Notes: a model not told the origin generated them from the letters alone. Counted from the first letter of the stretch, positions 12,111 to 23,986 are shown. The stretch: DNA of 64,000 bases from Serinus canaria (GCF_022539315.1 NC_066342.1:17439346-17503345); one strand, 5' to 3'. A program made the numbers and translations.

Positions 12111-12942
12111 TGGGGTGGTTTAAAACCCATCTGGAAAAACTAAACCCACTCAAGTTGCTCCCTTTCCCTCACCCCTTCTGATAATGGAGGAACACTAGGA
12201 GACATTATCAGTTGGAATAAAAATTTACTGAAAATTGCAATAAGCATAATAATATTAATAACAAAGAGTGTACAAAAGAGAGAAATTTGTACCTACAAAA
12301 GGGTATTCACCACCAAACAAACAGAAACGCTTCCCAAAGACCGTGCCTGTCATAGTTTCCAGACAAATGCCCTGCACTCAGGCCACATGGTATTCAGGAA
12401 AACAAAAGCAATATGGCCATGAGAACTTCTGTCATTTAACATTTCCCTCCCCCATCTAAAAAAACCAATGAAGAACTAGAGCAAACAAGCCCTTTCAGAA
12501 GCTGGATCATCTGTGTTGTGCCACGCCTCCACCTTGGACCGCTCTGCTTTTCTGGTTTTATTCCATGCAGTTGCCTCCAGCACCAGTACTGCTCTGCTGG
12601 GGCTTGGGCTCCATACAGCATGGCTGGGCTCTGCCCTGCACCACTGCCTCTCTCTCCTTTTTCTTTTTCTCAGAGCAGCATCTCAGGCTCACAGTCCTTC
12701 ACCAAGTCACAAAAGCAGCAGTACAGAGGAATGGGAAAGGGACCACCAGTGATGGAATGGGACTAGATCTGCCAGGCTGACCCTGATACCTTCTCCCCAC
12801 AGGGAGTCATGCAAAAAATGGCTCAGTTTCCATTTCTGGCCCCAGCTTCTTCCAGCCGAAAACCACATCCTCAGCCATGATGTGGATGGTATTGAATAGA
12901 CAGCACTAAAAACTCCACTCCCTTTTCTCTATAACCATGACA
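12111..12942 (-). repeat. Solo LTR, probable duplication GGGGC/AGGGC
   Basis: The left end (TGGGGTGGTTTAAAACC) and right end (AACCATGACA) form a drifted inverted pair of the TGTCATGGTTT class. The flanks GGGGC and AGGGC differ by one base. Short overlapping frames in all plus phases at 12513-12780 are not genes. Confidence 0.65.
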
Positions 12943-13076
12943 AGGGCTTAAGAAGAGGCTTTTCAGAAATTCAATGCCGAGCTGAATTTGGGCAATAATT
13001 TTAAGATGCTACCTGTTGCATCAGGACCTCACTTGAATGTTTGCTATTTAAGGTCTTAGTTGCTCTTTTGTCTCAG

Positions 13077-14181
13077 AGTCATAGAATCATAGAATGATTA
13101 GTGTTGCAAGGGACCTTAGAGATCATCTCATTCCAAATGCCCTGCCATGGGCAGGGACACATCATACTAGACCAGGTTGCTCAAAGCCCCATCCAACATG
13201 GCCTTTAACACTTCCAGGGATGGGACATACTATACAACTTCTCTGAGGAACCTGTGTCAGTGCCTCACCACCCTCACAATAAAGAATTTCTTCCTAATAT
13301 CTAATCTAAACCTGCCCTCTGTCAGTTTGAAGCCATTTTCCCTCTTCCTGTCACTACATGCCCATCTCTAAAGTCCCTCTCTATCTCTCTTGTAGGGTCA
13401 CTTCAGGTACTAAAAGGCTGCAATAAGGTCACACCACAGCCTTCTCTTTTCCAGACTGTGAAAAGTGCCATTCACTTGTGTTAAAATTTTAGAAGTTTAA
13501 TAGTAATGAAAATAGTATTAAAAATAGTAATAAAAATTAGGACAATAAGAATTTGGACAATCAAAGTTAGGACAATAAAAGACAATAAAAAGCAAAGAAT
13601 TACGGATGTCTGGGTGCTTTGCTCTCTGCCACAAAACACACTTTGCTAACAAAGGAATAACCCTTAAAAGTGATAGCCTATTGAATATTCATATATCTCA
13701 CACATGATTCAAACATTCCTTTCAAACTATGGTGCTTCTGCTTAATTTCAGCTTCCCCCCCATCTTGTAAATCAATCTTCTTAGTCCCTCGAAGTCTGGG
13801 CCTTCCTGATAAGGAGGCAACAATTCTTCTCTTGGAATCTTGGTGTCTTGCTGCTGTTATCTCTATGCGAAGAATTTCTTGATTATCTTATCCATTCCTT
13901 GAGCTAGTTACAAAAAGTATTCTACATCACATAGTCTCTATTTCAATATTATGCCATATCCCAAAAACTATATTTACCACACTGCTTAAAAGAGATGAAT
14001 ACAGTACTACTTAGATTAATACAGCATAACTTTCCAACATAACACATATAGTATTCATTTTAATATTTGCGAAGAGCCAATCATATAATATGCGTTTTTC
14101 ACAAGACTGAACAACCCAAGCACTTTCATCCTTTCTTTATAGAAGAGGTGTTCCATCCCTCTAATAATTTTGGTGGCTTCC
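13077..14181 (-). repeat. CR1 LINE split by an LTR
   Basis: From 'tcatagaatcatagaatg' the sequence follows the antisense CR1 3' end ('gccctgccatgggcagggac', 'aaagaatttcttcctaatat') to 13456. It resumes exactly at 14104 ('gactgaacaacccaa') and runs to 14181. The 13457-14103 LTR was inserted in between. The element is cut again by the LTR starting at 14182. Confidence 0.9.
13457..14103 (-). repeat. Solo LTR of the P3 family
   Basis: It is homologous to the P3 LTRs (36610-37214 and 46717-47333) and to the plus-strand copy at 32341-32950. Ends are TGTGAAAAG and TTTTTCACA. The CR1 on either side fits a 5-bp AGACT duplication if one T was lost at the left junction. Orientation is minus. Confidence 0.85.
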
Positions 14182-15273
14182 TGTGTTGATTTGCCACGGC
14201 CTGGGCAGTGGGGGGGCCACAAAGATGGTTCCTGTGAGAAGATGGTGGGAGCTTCCTACCATGTCTAGCAGAGCCAATGGCTCATGGCTCTGAAGATGGA
14301 CATGCCGCTAGCCAATGCTGGGCCAATGACAGAGGTTGGTAACGCCTCTGTGATAACAGATTTAAGAAGAGAAAATCAAAACAAAGTGGGGAACACAAGT
14401 ATGGGGTTTTTTCCTAGCCAGAGAAGAGGAGGAGGTGAGAACACGTGAGGGAAATAACACGGAGACACGGAGGTCAGTGAAGGAGGGGGAGAAGGTGCTC
14501 CAGGCACTGGAGTTGAGATTCCTCTGCAGGTCGTGGTGAAGACCATGGTGAAGCAGGTTGTCCCCTTGCAGCCCGTGGGGATCCACAGGGGATGCAGAGA
14601 TCCATCTGCAGTCCATGAGGGGATGCTCATGCCAGAGTGGGGGTATACCTGGAGGAGGTTGCAATTCAGTGGCAGACCCAGTGGAGAGAGGGCCCTTGCT
14701 TCCAGGCTGGAGCAGCCCATCCTTGGAGGACTGCACCCTGTGGAAAAGTCACCCACGTCACAGCAGTTTTGGGGGGGTCTATGTGCCCACGGGATGGACT
14801 CACATTGCAGCAGTTTTGGCAGGACTGCTGCTCATGAGATTTGGAGCCACATTGGAGAAGTTCATGGAGAACTATCTCCTGTGGGAAGAGACCCCACGGT
14901 GCAGCAGGGGAAGGACTTTTCTCCCTGAGCAGCGGAAGAAAACCTCGGGTGATGAACTGACCAAACCCCCACACCCTGTCTCCCTGCACAGTCGGTGGGA
15001 AGGAAGGAGGGGTTGGGGGGAGAAAAGATGTGAAAAGATGTTTTTAAGGGTTTATTTTAATTTTCGTTACCTTCCTCTGTCTCTGTTAGTAATAAAATTA
15101 CCTTTGCAATTTAAGTTGAGCCTGTTTTGTCCTTGAACTATTTCTTCCGGTCCTTATCTCATTCATGAAGTGTTTGTTAATTTTTTTTCCCTCCTCTGCC
15201 CAGCTGTGGCATGGGAGGGTGAGCAAGTAACTCGCATGGGTGCCTGGCATTGGGCCAGTGTTAAACCAGGACA
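14182..15273 (+). repeat. ERVK-type LTR, about 1.09 kb
   Basis: It shares the U3/R blocks of the LTR at 10334 ('gtgaagaccatggt' and 'cagtccatg' repeats) and ends 'taaaccaggaca'. A sense AATAAA is near 15092. The left end has drifted (TGTGTTGATTTG), and no duplication is visible. Confidence 0.75.
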
Positions 15274-15352
15274 CCAATGCACATGATCATTAGCAAAGAA
15301 TTATAAAAGAATAAGCTAAGCAATGTGCCTAATTATTGCTACAAAAGATTGC

Positions 15353-16016
15353 TGTCTTAGGTTGCAAGATGTAGCTGGGGGTGTGTATTCTATTGCAATC
15401 TGTTAGAGGTGGGACAATTATCTTCTTTTAAATGGGCAGTTTTCTTTATCTCTTCCACAACCAATCCTCCCTCCAGAGAGATATCTTCTGTTAATGGCCC
15501 ATTTAGTCTCACTGAATGACTGATAAAATTACATCATCCCATTGTGAGATGCTCTGCCCAGAGGGAGGAGCCAAATATTCCTACCTGGATATAATCTGAA
15601 ATTTGGAACACCACAGTCAACCTTTTCCCACTGGAAGACTAGGCCCATCTACACCACCACCGGACCTTCAGAGGAAAACTACACCCTTCTACAGGATCAC
15701 TGCTTCAACAGAACCACATCTTTCACTCCAGGAGGACTGCAGCCACCATTCAATCGGACTACTACCAACACCCTGACCAATAGGGTGTCAGGTTGTGTTC
15801 TGACTCTGTCATTGTTTTTTTTTTTTTTTTTTGTAGTATTGCATTTGTAGTTTTATTTTTCCTCGTAAAGAACTGTTATTCCTATTTCCCAAATCTTTGC
15901 CTAAGAGCCCCTTAATTTCAAAATTATAATAATTAGGAGGGAGGGGGTTTACATTTTCTATTTCAGGGGAGGCTCCTGCCTTCCTTAGCAGACACCTGTC
16001 TTTTCAAACCAAGACA
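15353..16016 (+). repeat. Solo LTR with target duplication ATTGC
   Basis: It starts TGTCTTAG and ends CCAAGACA. ATTGC is at 15348-15352 and 16017-16021. A T run at 15818-15834 and the 'aaagaactgttattcc' block are typical of this passerine LTR. The poly(A) signal position reads CGTAAA here instead of AATAAA. Confidence 0.9.
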
Positions 16017-16539
16017 ATTGCCTTTAGTGATTAAGAAACCAGTTACCCTAATACATTACTCCTTCATCCAGATCTGCAATCAGCAGCTGGGGGAAGCTGT
16101 CTCAGCGAAGTACTGGAGAACCACTCCCGGTAACTGGGAAATCCTGCAATGCATCCACCTTTGCAGGCAACGAGGCTCCTGACTTCTCTGTGAGAGTAGC
16201 CCAGCTTTTATCATAAACAACCCACCATTACTTCTAATGCAGGAACATCTGGTGTTATTCTCCTGCTGGATTTCTCCTAAAGCCTGGCCAGGGCTCAAGG
16301 AGGAACCAAGGGAGTTGTCTTTGATCCTGCACCCCCAAACAAGGCCAGATGTGGCCTTGTCCAGTTTCTAAATTTGGAAAGGTAAATGCATATTTCGCCA
16401 ATGAAAGGTTACATATATTGTATTGCTAGTAATACTTTGTTGATAAGCAGATGCGTATAACATTTGGTTGGAAGGTTCATCTAGAGGTCAACTTTGGCTC
16501 ATGGCCTGTTGTTCATGTCTAAGTACTTCACAGAGGAGA
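16017..16539. other. No gene seen
   Basis: No splice-flanked exon or recognised repeat. One short minus-strand frame (16080-16298) has no family resemblance. Confidence 0.5.
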
Positions 16540-17719
16540 GAATATATAATGAAAGGTTCATGAGTTAAGGACAGAGAGAGATCACTCACCAACTACTGTT
16601 ACAGGCAAAATAGGCTGGAATTAGATATATTAATTGAATTTATTACTAGCAAAATCAAAGCAGAACAATGAGAAGTAAAATAAGACCTTAAAAACACCTT
16701 CCCCCCATCCCTCCCTCCTTCTCAGCTCTACCTCCTTCTCCCCAGTGGTGCATGGAGACAGAGAGTGGGGGTTACAATCAGTTCATCACATGTTGTTTCT
16801 GGTGTTGCTCAGGGAGATGAGTCCTTTCCCTGCTCCAGTGTGGGGTGCCTCCCATGGGAGACAGTTGTCCATGAACTTCTCCAGTATGAGTCCATCCCGT
16901 GGGCAACAGTTCTCCACAAACTGCTGCAACATGGGTCACTCTTCAGTGGCTGAAATCCTTCAAGTACAGGCTGTTCTAGCACAGGCCTCCCACAGGGTCA
17001 CAGCCTCTTCTCAGGCACATACCTGCTCCATCATGGATCCCCTCCATGGGCTGCAGGTGGGTGTCTGCAACCCTGTAGTCTTCCATGGGCTGCAGAGGGA
17101 CAGCCCACATCACCCTGGTCTTCACCATGGACTGCAGAGGAATCCCAGCTCTGGTACCTGGAGCACCTTCTCCCTCTCTGTTATGTGGGGTCGTTGGTTG
17201 GAGACAGGGATGACACAAACTCTCAGAGACCCATGCGACAACAGCATTGGTTTATTATGGAGGCCTGCTTATACAGGGCTTTGAAACTCCCAGGTTAAAA
17301 CAGCTGCTTGGTTGGAATCTCTCTCCACTCAGATCTCTGGCCAGTGGTGTGCCTGCATCTAAGCTTGAAAAGGGTTGGCTGAGGGTCCCCTGTAGAGGTT
17401 TGAATCCAGCCTATCCAGGGAATTGTTACTGTGACACCCTTCCTTCTCCATTTGCCTTGATGCCTGCAGAGCTGCTCCTCTCACATATTCTCACCCCACT
17501 TTCCTCTGGCCACAATTACATCTGCACAATAACTGGGTTTTTTCCTTCTTCCTAAATGTGTTATAACAAAAGGCATTACCACCATTTCTGATTGGTCCAG
17601 ACTTCGATCCAGCTGGCATTGGATCTCCTGGACATGGAAGGAAGCTTCTAGCAGCTTCTCTCAGAAGTCATCCCTGTAACCCCCCCACTACCAAAATCTG
17701 GCCATAAAAACCCAATACA
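16540..17719 (-). repeat. ERVK-type LTR, minus copy, with nested insert
   Basis: This is the reverse complement of the 10334/14182 family. It ends at the U3 start ('aaacccaataca', 17719). Its U5 end is lost at about 16540, where similarity stops abruptly. A short LTR at 17179-17436 interrupts it. Confidence 0.75.
17179..17436 (-). repeat. Short nested LTR
   Basis: It starts TGTTATGTGG and ends TACTGTGACA. An antisense TTTATT is at about 17250. It lies within the minus ERVK-type LTR, whose sequence resumes just after it. At about 258 bp it is short for an LTR. The duplication is not clear. Confidence 0.5.
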
Positions 17720-18297
17720 CACTGATGTCCTGATGTCCAGCAGGACTGAGCCATTGACTACTACCCTCTGGATTCAATCATCCAACCCATTCCTTATCCA
17801 TTGAACAGTCTCTCCAATTTAAAGGGAAGGATATTGTGGGGGTCTGTGTCAAAGGCTTTACAGGAGTCAAGATAAATGACACCTCTAGCCCTTCCCTTGT
17901 TCACTGATGTAGTCACTTCATCATAGAAGGCCATTAGGTTGGTCAGGCAAGACTTGCCACTGGTGAAATTGTGCTGGCAGTCTCAAATCACCTCTCTGTC
18001 CTCAACGTGCCTTAGCAGAGCTTCTAGCAGGATCTGTTCCATTATCTTCTCAGGCATGCCAATGAGACTGACAGGTCAATAGTTCCCAGGGTCCTCCTTT
18101 CTACCCTTTTTAAACATGAGTATAGTGTTTCCCTATTTCCAGTCACCAGGGATGTCATCTGACTGCCATGACTTTTCAAATATCATGGAGAGTGACTTGA
18201 CAGCTACATCAGCTAATTCCCTTGGGACTTTGGGATGCATCTCATCAGGTCCCATGGACTTATGTACAATCAGGTTCCTTGGGTGTTCACAAACTTG
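17720..18297 (-). repeat. CR1 LINE, ORF2 (reverse transcriptase) part
   Basis: The plus strand is the antisense of CR1 ORF2: 'actgagccattgactacta', 'gtcaaaggctttacaggagt', 'acaggtcaatagttcccag'. The copy is interrupted at 18297 by the block 18298-20845 and continues at 20846. Confidence 0.9.
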
Positions 18298-19404
18298 TGT
18301 TATGACCCACGCCAGAAGGCAAGAGTAACCCAGGTTCTTGTTGATAGATCCCTTGGGGTGGATTAGAGTAAAATGGCACTGAATGATTGGTGTTTGTAAA
18401 TATATGGATGTAAGGTTTATTTTAGAACAATTTGGTTGCAGTGGAAAGCAGGTATGTAGCCATTTTGATTATTATTATCTATAGTAATATAGCAATATAA
18501 AAGCATTAAAATATCACTTAAGAAAATGTATAAGGGAAAAGAAAGAAAGAGAAAGAAAGGATAAGAGCAGAAACATGTAATATATGATATATATAAATTC
18601 GTGCTGAAGCTACAGTAATCTTGCCTGATAAAAGTCCTGGCATACCAAAGGAGGGTTCTGGGAAATACCCTCTGATGAGATTACAGCGATATGCACCATA
18701 ATCCTAGCCTGAATATTCGTCTCCAAAAATGTTGATTCCAGAGGATTATTCATCTGAACAAACCCCAGCAATATGCATTCAATATGCATCATCGATAAGA
18801 TAAATACGTCTTTCCTAGAATGTATATTGCAGGAGATTTTCCTCTAACAAGATGAATTATTTACCAGTTTCGGGAAACTCTCAGCAAGAGCCGAAAGCAA
18901 GAAAGGAAAAACTACATGAATATGCTAAAAAGATAAGATCAGCAATAAGAAAGCAAGAAACCCTCCCAGCCACCCTCAGAGCTTGGAAATGTATAAAAAA
19001 GACTTTGTAAGAGCTGTCTCTTTGTGATGCACAGAGGAGAGGAGCCACAGTGCTCCCCCCCCACCCTACACTGTTAGCCTGGTTCAGCGCTGATCTGATC
19101 TTTGCTTGTGGCCTTATGATTGTATTTTAATTATAGAATAAATTCTCCTTATTAATCAAATTGGCTAATTCATTTATAACACATATAATCACCAATGAAT
19201 CTCACAATAAAACTGGATTGTTGCAATTAATAGGTCCATTGGTCGAAGTGATGGTCGTAGTCTTGTCAAAGTGATGGTCACCATCTTGATCTGTCAGGGT
19301 GGACAACAAAGCCCATGAAACACAAAATACAATGGGTTAATATATGCTCATGCTAGGTGAGAACTCCCAGGTACTTTCCCTGGGGGGCTGGGAGCTTTCA
19401 GTCC

Positions 19405-19995
19405 TGTCTTGGGGTGACTTTATGATACTCTATCCTAGGTCTGGGAGCGGGGGGGGGGGGGGGGAAGGGGGAGAAGGGGGGAAATTCTTTCAGTGGTTTG
19501 TGTTTAAATACACATCCTCCCCTGTTCTTTCTCAGTAGAGAGGGAGAGTTAATCACTTTGCTTTTACCTAGCTTCTTTTTTGTTAGCTGAGGCAAGAAGT
19601 TTTCCTGGGACTTCATACAGCTTCTTTGTTGACTTCTGTGGCTTCTTCTGGACCTGTTCAGCTTTGCTCTCGTCCAAGAACACACCATAGCTGGGAGCCA
19701 GTGGGGAGGCCCCGGGATGTCGCATCCCGGCTCTGGACCTTGGGAGGAGCTAAGCCACACCTACAGAAAGAACTCTGAATCCACCAGCTTTCTTCACAGT
19801 GAGAAGGTTCTAATATTTAATATTATTCTTTTTTTCCCGTGCCTGTGTGCACTCTGTGTGTTTTAAATAGAAAGGTTTTTTTCACTTTCCTCCAAGAAAT
19901 TACTTTCATTCGTTGGGGGGAAGCAGTGCCAAAACCTGCCTTCTTTAGAGGAGACATTCATTTCAGGATGTTTACCCTTGTCTCAAACTGAGACA
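19405..19995 (+). repeat. Solo LTR with target duplication AGTCC
   Basis: It starts TGTCTTGGGGTGAC and ends GAGACA. AGTCC is at 19400-19404 and 19996-20000. It is a shorter relative of the LTR at 4161-4968. A G run lies at about 19450-19462. Confidence 0.9.
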
Positions 19996-20089
19996 AGTCC
20001 TCTGGTGAAAGGCCTCAGAAATGAGTCTGGACACACTTTGGGAGTCTTTGATGGTTTATGATGTCATCATTGAGTTAGGGACAGTGGAA

Positions 20090-20845
20090 TGAGTGACACA
20101 TAGACCCTAAATCTCTTCAGAAGGCATTAAGCAAGCTTTATTAAAAACTCACCATATGTAGAAGCAGGATCGTTCACCCAGAACCTGAATGGTCCTTAAA
20201 ACAACACCTTTCACACCATAGGTTGATTAGGAACAACACCTTCTTGTACATCTCTTTCCATAAACATCACATACGCGCATTCCACATGTTCACAAACAGC
20301 AGGTGCACAGACGGAGATAAAAATTCTTTTAATTCTTTCTCATAGTTCTCACAGCTTTCCCAGAACAATGCCTGGGAATGCTATCTGTTTGGTTCTCTGA
20401 CCAACTTGTCACATCCACATTATGACACCTTTTATGACATGACAACTGCCTCTTACCTCTGTGCAGTTGAGCCAGTTATGCCCCATCAGAAGGGATGAAT
20501 ACCATTAGGCCTATGTTTAAATGTCCTCTGTGAATGTGACCTTACCCGGGGGCTAGGGAGGTGGGGAGGGGGGGAATTTTACAACTTAGCCAGTTTTTGT
20601 AAGGGAGGGCAGTTGTCATGATAAAAAGCACCATCCTATCTCTGCAGAGTCTGCCTCATCTAGTTTGTAGCTTCCATGGTAGGTGTTCCCCTGTTTTATG
20701 CAGACCAGAGGCTGCGCCACCACACATCCAAACACACCTCCTTCCCCTAAGGGAGTGCAAACCTAGCCTCAGAAAAGCACCCTGTTGCCTCTACAAAGGG
20801 CTGATTGTTTTGAGTCATTAGCCATCAACATTTCAGTCTCTCACA
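20090..20845 (-). repeat. LTR-like element, minus strand
   Basis: The stretch begins TGAGTGACACATAG and has the antisense poly(A) block 'aagctttattaaaaactc', as seen in other passerine LTRs. It ends CTCTCACA. The left boundary is approximate. Confidence 0.55.
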
Positions 20846-21045
20846 ACCTGATCTTCACTTACAGTGGGAAGCACTTTCTTCCTCCAGTCTCCATTTTGTG
20901 GTCAATCCACTTGAGAGGTGTGGCTGCAATTGAAGACTGAGGCAAAAAAGTTGTTGAGTACCTCAGCCTTCTCCTCATCTGTTGTTAACGGTTTGCCAGC
21001 ATTGTTTATCAGGCTTTGTTTATTTCAGCCTCACTGTAACTTGAA
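20846..21045 (-). repeat. Continuation of the split CR1
   Basis: Antisense CR1 ORF2 resumes here ('acctgatcttcacttacagt', then 'gttgagtacctcagccttct'). Joined to 17720-18297 it gives one collinear CR1 piece, which supports the insertion model for the block between. Confidence 0.85.
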
Positions 21046-21069
21046 ATATTCCATGTCCATAGGAAACAT

Positions 21070-21162
21070 TTAGGGGCATGGTTCAGTGGTGGACTTAGCA
21101 GTGCTGGGTTAATGGTTGGATTCAGTGGTCTTAGAGGTCTTTTCCAACCTTAATGATTCTAT
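21070..21162 (+). repeat. CR1 3' tail, target of provirus P1
   Basis: The sense CR1 end reads 'ggggcatggttcagtggtgg', then 'ttttccaaccttaatgattc'. It is cut at CTAT, and the next tail bases (CTATG) lie at 32168, on the far side of P1. Confidence 0.85.
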
Positions 21163-21851
21163 TGAAATAATCAGGGCAGGAGATATTTCTCCTTTTTGAT
21201 GCCTTTATTAAAAGTGATCAGCTCAAGGTTGGGAGGCCCGACGGATCCACGGATTCGCCATCACAGCTCCCTGGAGTGACTCAGAGGAGGAGGCAAATGC
21301 AGCTTTCTCCACTAGGGGGCAGAGCTGGGGGTCCGTCCTCATGAGAGCAGGCGAGGGTATACACACCCCTGGATCCCGATTTTGAGTTGGCAGTCTCGGG
21401 TCCTGGCTCCAACCAACATCTTCTGAAGTTGTAGTGAGGGGCCATTGAGGTTTTCAGAGTCTCTGCTGGCTTCTCACCTCACCCCTGATGTCTAGAGACC
21501 ACTTTGATCCCTGAATTCCATATTGGCTCGCTGGTTTAGGGGTTTATTAATTGTGTTTGGAATGGGGGCTTGCCCCATTGCATTTTGGCTCTACACTTAC
21601 CTGCATATCAACTCCTGGTCCCCTCCCCTCTACCATCTGGGGGGGATGCCATCCTCCCACCTGGCCACAAGCAGGGTGATGCTGATACAATAGAGTGACT
21701 TCTCAACCACAGATGGTTAACGACTTGATACTTAACAGGTGATTACAACATGCAGCCAACAAAAGCACTCCTCTCTGCCAGATCTGGTTAAACCTGTATT
21801 CTACAACTTTTACAAAAAAAAAAATGGGTAACCCTTTTTTTGTTCATAACA
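21163..21851 (-). repeat. P1 3' LTR
   Basis: It pairs with 31481-32167 and starts TGAAATAATCAGGG on the plus strand, ending TTCATAACA. A solo relative lies at 42622-43303. An antisense poly(A) motif (TTTATT) is near 21204. Confidence 0.9.
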
Positions 21852-22045
21852 GTCCCCCCTCTTTTTCTTTGATCGAGCTTAAGCTCGCATCAACTTGCAA
21901 TTTTTGATTTATGAGCGCAGAATTTACCAGACTTGCTTTAGTAGCATCACGTTCAAAGCGCAACCAGGCTTCTCCTACAGGGCATCCTCCCAGGACTGTC
22001 TGCCTAAAAGTGGTGATATTCTGGGCTAAGACATTTTCTCATCCT
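21844..22045 (-). pseudogene. P1 3' reading-frame remnant of unknown identity
   Basis: A minus-strand frame of roughly 65 codons stays open through the polypurine tract and stops within the first bases of the LTR. It contains the stretch NQKLQVDASLSSIKEKEGG. By position it could be an Env cytoplasmic tail, but I cannot assign it. Upstream of it the frame is closed by a stop. A 139-codon plus-strand frame (21911-22330) overlaps it and is taken as incidental. Confidence 0.35.
21854..21870 (-). promoter_or_regulatory. P1 polypurine tract
   Basis: A run of C and T on the plus strand is A/G-only on the provirus strand, two bases from the 3' LTR. This is the expected place and composition for the plus-strand DNA primer of a retrovirus. 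Confidence 0.8.
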
Positions 22046-22639
22046 ATTGACAAAAAAGACCAATTGGGAGAGGTTAACACAATTAGGGTTAAAGTTGGTG
22101 TGGACTTGACAAGGAATTTACTTCTTCTTATTCCTCCTAGAGGAGTTGGTAGCATTTACTGCATGGCTCTCCTGAGCACAACCAGGAATGAAAAGCCATC
22201 AATACTACCCTTCCCAAGAGTCCGGTATGGGTCATCTTACACAGCCTGCCCACCCGGCATTGCCTCTTGGGGATTTTACTTAGAAGTTTTCCAGTTTTTT
22301 AGAGTCCCTTTTACCTATTCCTCTGGTTGAACCTCTCTTGGTCTGTCCTTACTAATTTGGTCTGTCCTGGGGAGGGTACTCTGTAGAAGACTGACCTGGT
22401 GTCCTTGGTCCTAATTTGGGGGAACTTGACAGCCCTAACTTTTTACAACTTTTTTTCAAACACAGAACTTTTTAAAACACTTTAAATTTGTTATGATTCT
22501 GATACCAATCTATTTCCTCATACAGTTCAGTCTTTTTGACTCTTCCTTCTGAGAGGCAATTTTAAGTCTTTTGGTCCTTTTATAACAGTATACCCTGGTG
22601 AATTAACTTGTGATGTGGTTGACTCCTGTCCTGAGTTAG

Positions 22640-22940
22640 GGGGTAAGTCGTGTGGAATCTAGCCCAATGTTAGAAGGTGAGAGGGAGAAGGTGAATCCTG
22701 GTCCAATAGCAGAGGAAGATAGTGATGTGGATTTTGGCCCAATGCCAGAAGAGGCTGACGTTGTACCCGGTCCAATGCCAGAGGATGAAGAATCGGTCCA
22801 ATGCCAGAAGGTGCGAAAGTGGTGTTGATTCTGGCTCAATACCAGAGGAAGACTGTGGTGCAGATTCTGGCCCAATGCCAGAAGGGGAACCAATGCCAGG
22901 AAGGGAGAGTGGTATGGGATCTGGTGAAGTGGGTCCAACT
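22640..22940 (-). repeat. Tandem repeats in P1 gag-like spacer
   Basis: Roughly 36-60 bp units recur about seven times, each with the core GGCCCAATGCCAGA or a close variant. On the provirus strand they encode Ser/Gly/Pro-rich units such as SSGIGP. A Pro/Ser/Gly-rich spacer between matrix and capsid is common in retroviral Gag. The plus strand reads acidic GPMPE units, with a phase shift midway. Confidence 0.6.
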
Positions 22941-23039
22941 GTTTCTTCTGGTCTGCACAGTTGAATTAGCAATGAGGAGTACCTGAAAGGGGCTTGCAAG
23001 TATAAGCATTAATGATTTCTTTAAAACTTAAATCTCTTG

Positions 23040-23180
23040 GGTTAATGTTATGTAAAATTGGTTAATTTCCCTTTTTTCCTATAGCTTGCATGTTTCTCTC
23101 AACATTTTCATACCCTGTAATTTACAAGGAGCCATATTTATTTCTGTTTAACTCCAAGATAGTGTTTTGGGAGTTCTCTT
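23040..23180 (-). pseudogene. P1 RNase H fragment
   Basis: The minus-strand stretch matches, with frame damage, the RNase H segment seen at about 45020-45170 in P3 (TGYENVERNMQ here, TGYAVVDGKNMQ there). Its place between the gag linker and the repeat-rich spacer is abnormal for a provirus. Confidence 0.45.
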
Positions 23181-23192
23181 CTGGTATGCCTT

Positions 23193-23224
<32 letters not shown>

Positions 23225-23986
23225 ATCTAACTTACTAGTTTTCTGTTCTATTTTCAAGATCTTATCTATTCATCTTCTGCCTCTGTTTCTCAATTTCACT
23301 AACAGCTTAAATACTACCTTTTTAACCACTTACACCCAAAACAAACTTTTTCACACACTACTTTTCAACACAATACACCTCCCTCTAAGGAGATTTCAGG
23401 TAAAGCTTAAAATGCACAATCCACATTACCCATACTTTCATTCATCTACATTCACTCAATTTCTTATTCACCTTCCCACATTCCTTCACACTCTCAAGAC
23501 ACATAGTGCATCTTTGCAGGCCATACACACACTCTTTGGCTAAAGCCCCCACCTACCCAGGGACCATAGCCTGGTTTGCGGGTCACGCACTCCTCTTTCC
23601 ACTGCCCCTCACTTTCCACCTGCCCGGCAAGCTGAGGCCTACTTTGTGTGACTTCACTCTCCCACACACTACAAGAAAACAATAAGGTACTTTTTGATCT
23701 CACATCACTTATTACAAATTTAGGTGTAACTGGCCAATCCTGGTGCTATTGGATATCTCTTCACTCAGCTGTTTTGTCTAACCCTAGATGCCTTTCGGCA
23801 TTGCACTATATCTTCTGCCACATTGTTAAGACAGGACTTATCTGCTCTTGTATCTGCCACAAATTCAAATCCTTCATTTAGGGGTCTCCTAAAGTATACC
23901 AAGGGTTCCTCTAGATGTTGCATTGGGTCCCCTATAACACAGAGCTCTTGACAACCCTAATCATCACCCCTAAGAATCCTCCCGAA
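23181..23986 (-). other. P1 linker shared with P3
   Basis: Several hundred bases (at least 23230-23770) align with 45180-45940 in P3, for example 'cttactagttttctgttc' and 'tcaagatcttatctattcat'. It lies downstream of the P1 matrix frame. No intact coding frame is evident, and its protein identity is unknown. Confidence 0.5.

Larger units (their letters stand above)
18298..20845. mobile_element. LTR block inserted into a CR1
   Basis: The CR1 reading stops at ACTTG (18293-18297) and resumes at ACCTG (20846-20850), a 5-bp duplication with one change. The block starts TGTTATGAC and ends CTCTCACA. Inside are LTR-like sequence at 18298-19183 (ends TTATAACA, sense AATAAA near 19137), a clean solo LTR at 19405-19995, and a minus LTR-like part from about 20090. 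Whether it arrived as one unit is not settled. Confidence 0.6.

Noticed and set aside
21911..22330. A 139-codon plus-strand frame as a possible novel gene
   Set aside because: It is antisense to the 3' end of provirus P1, has no promoter or splice context, and the minus strand carries the more plausible reading into the polypurine tract.
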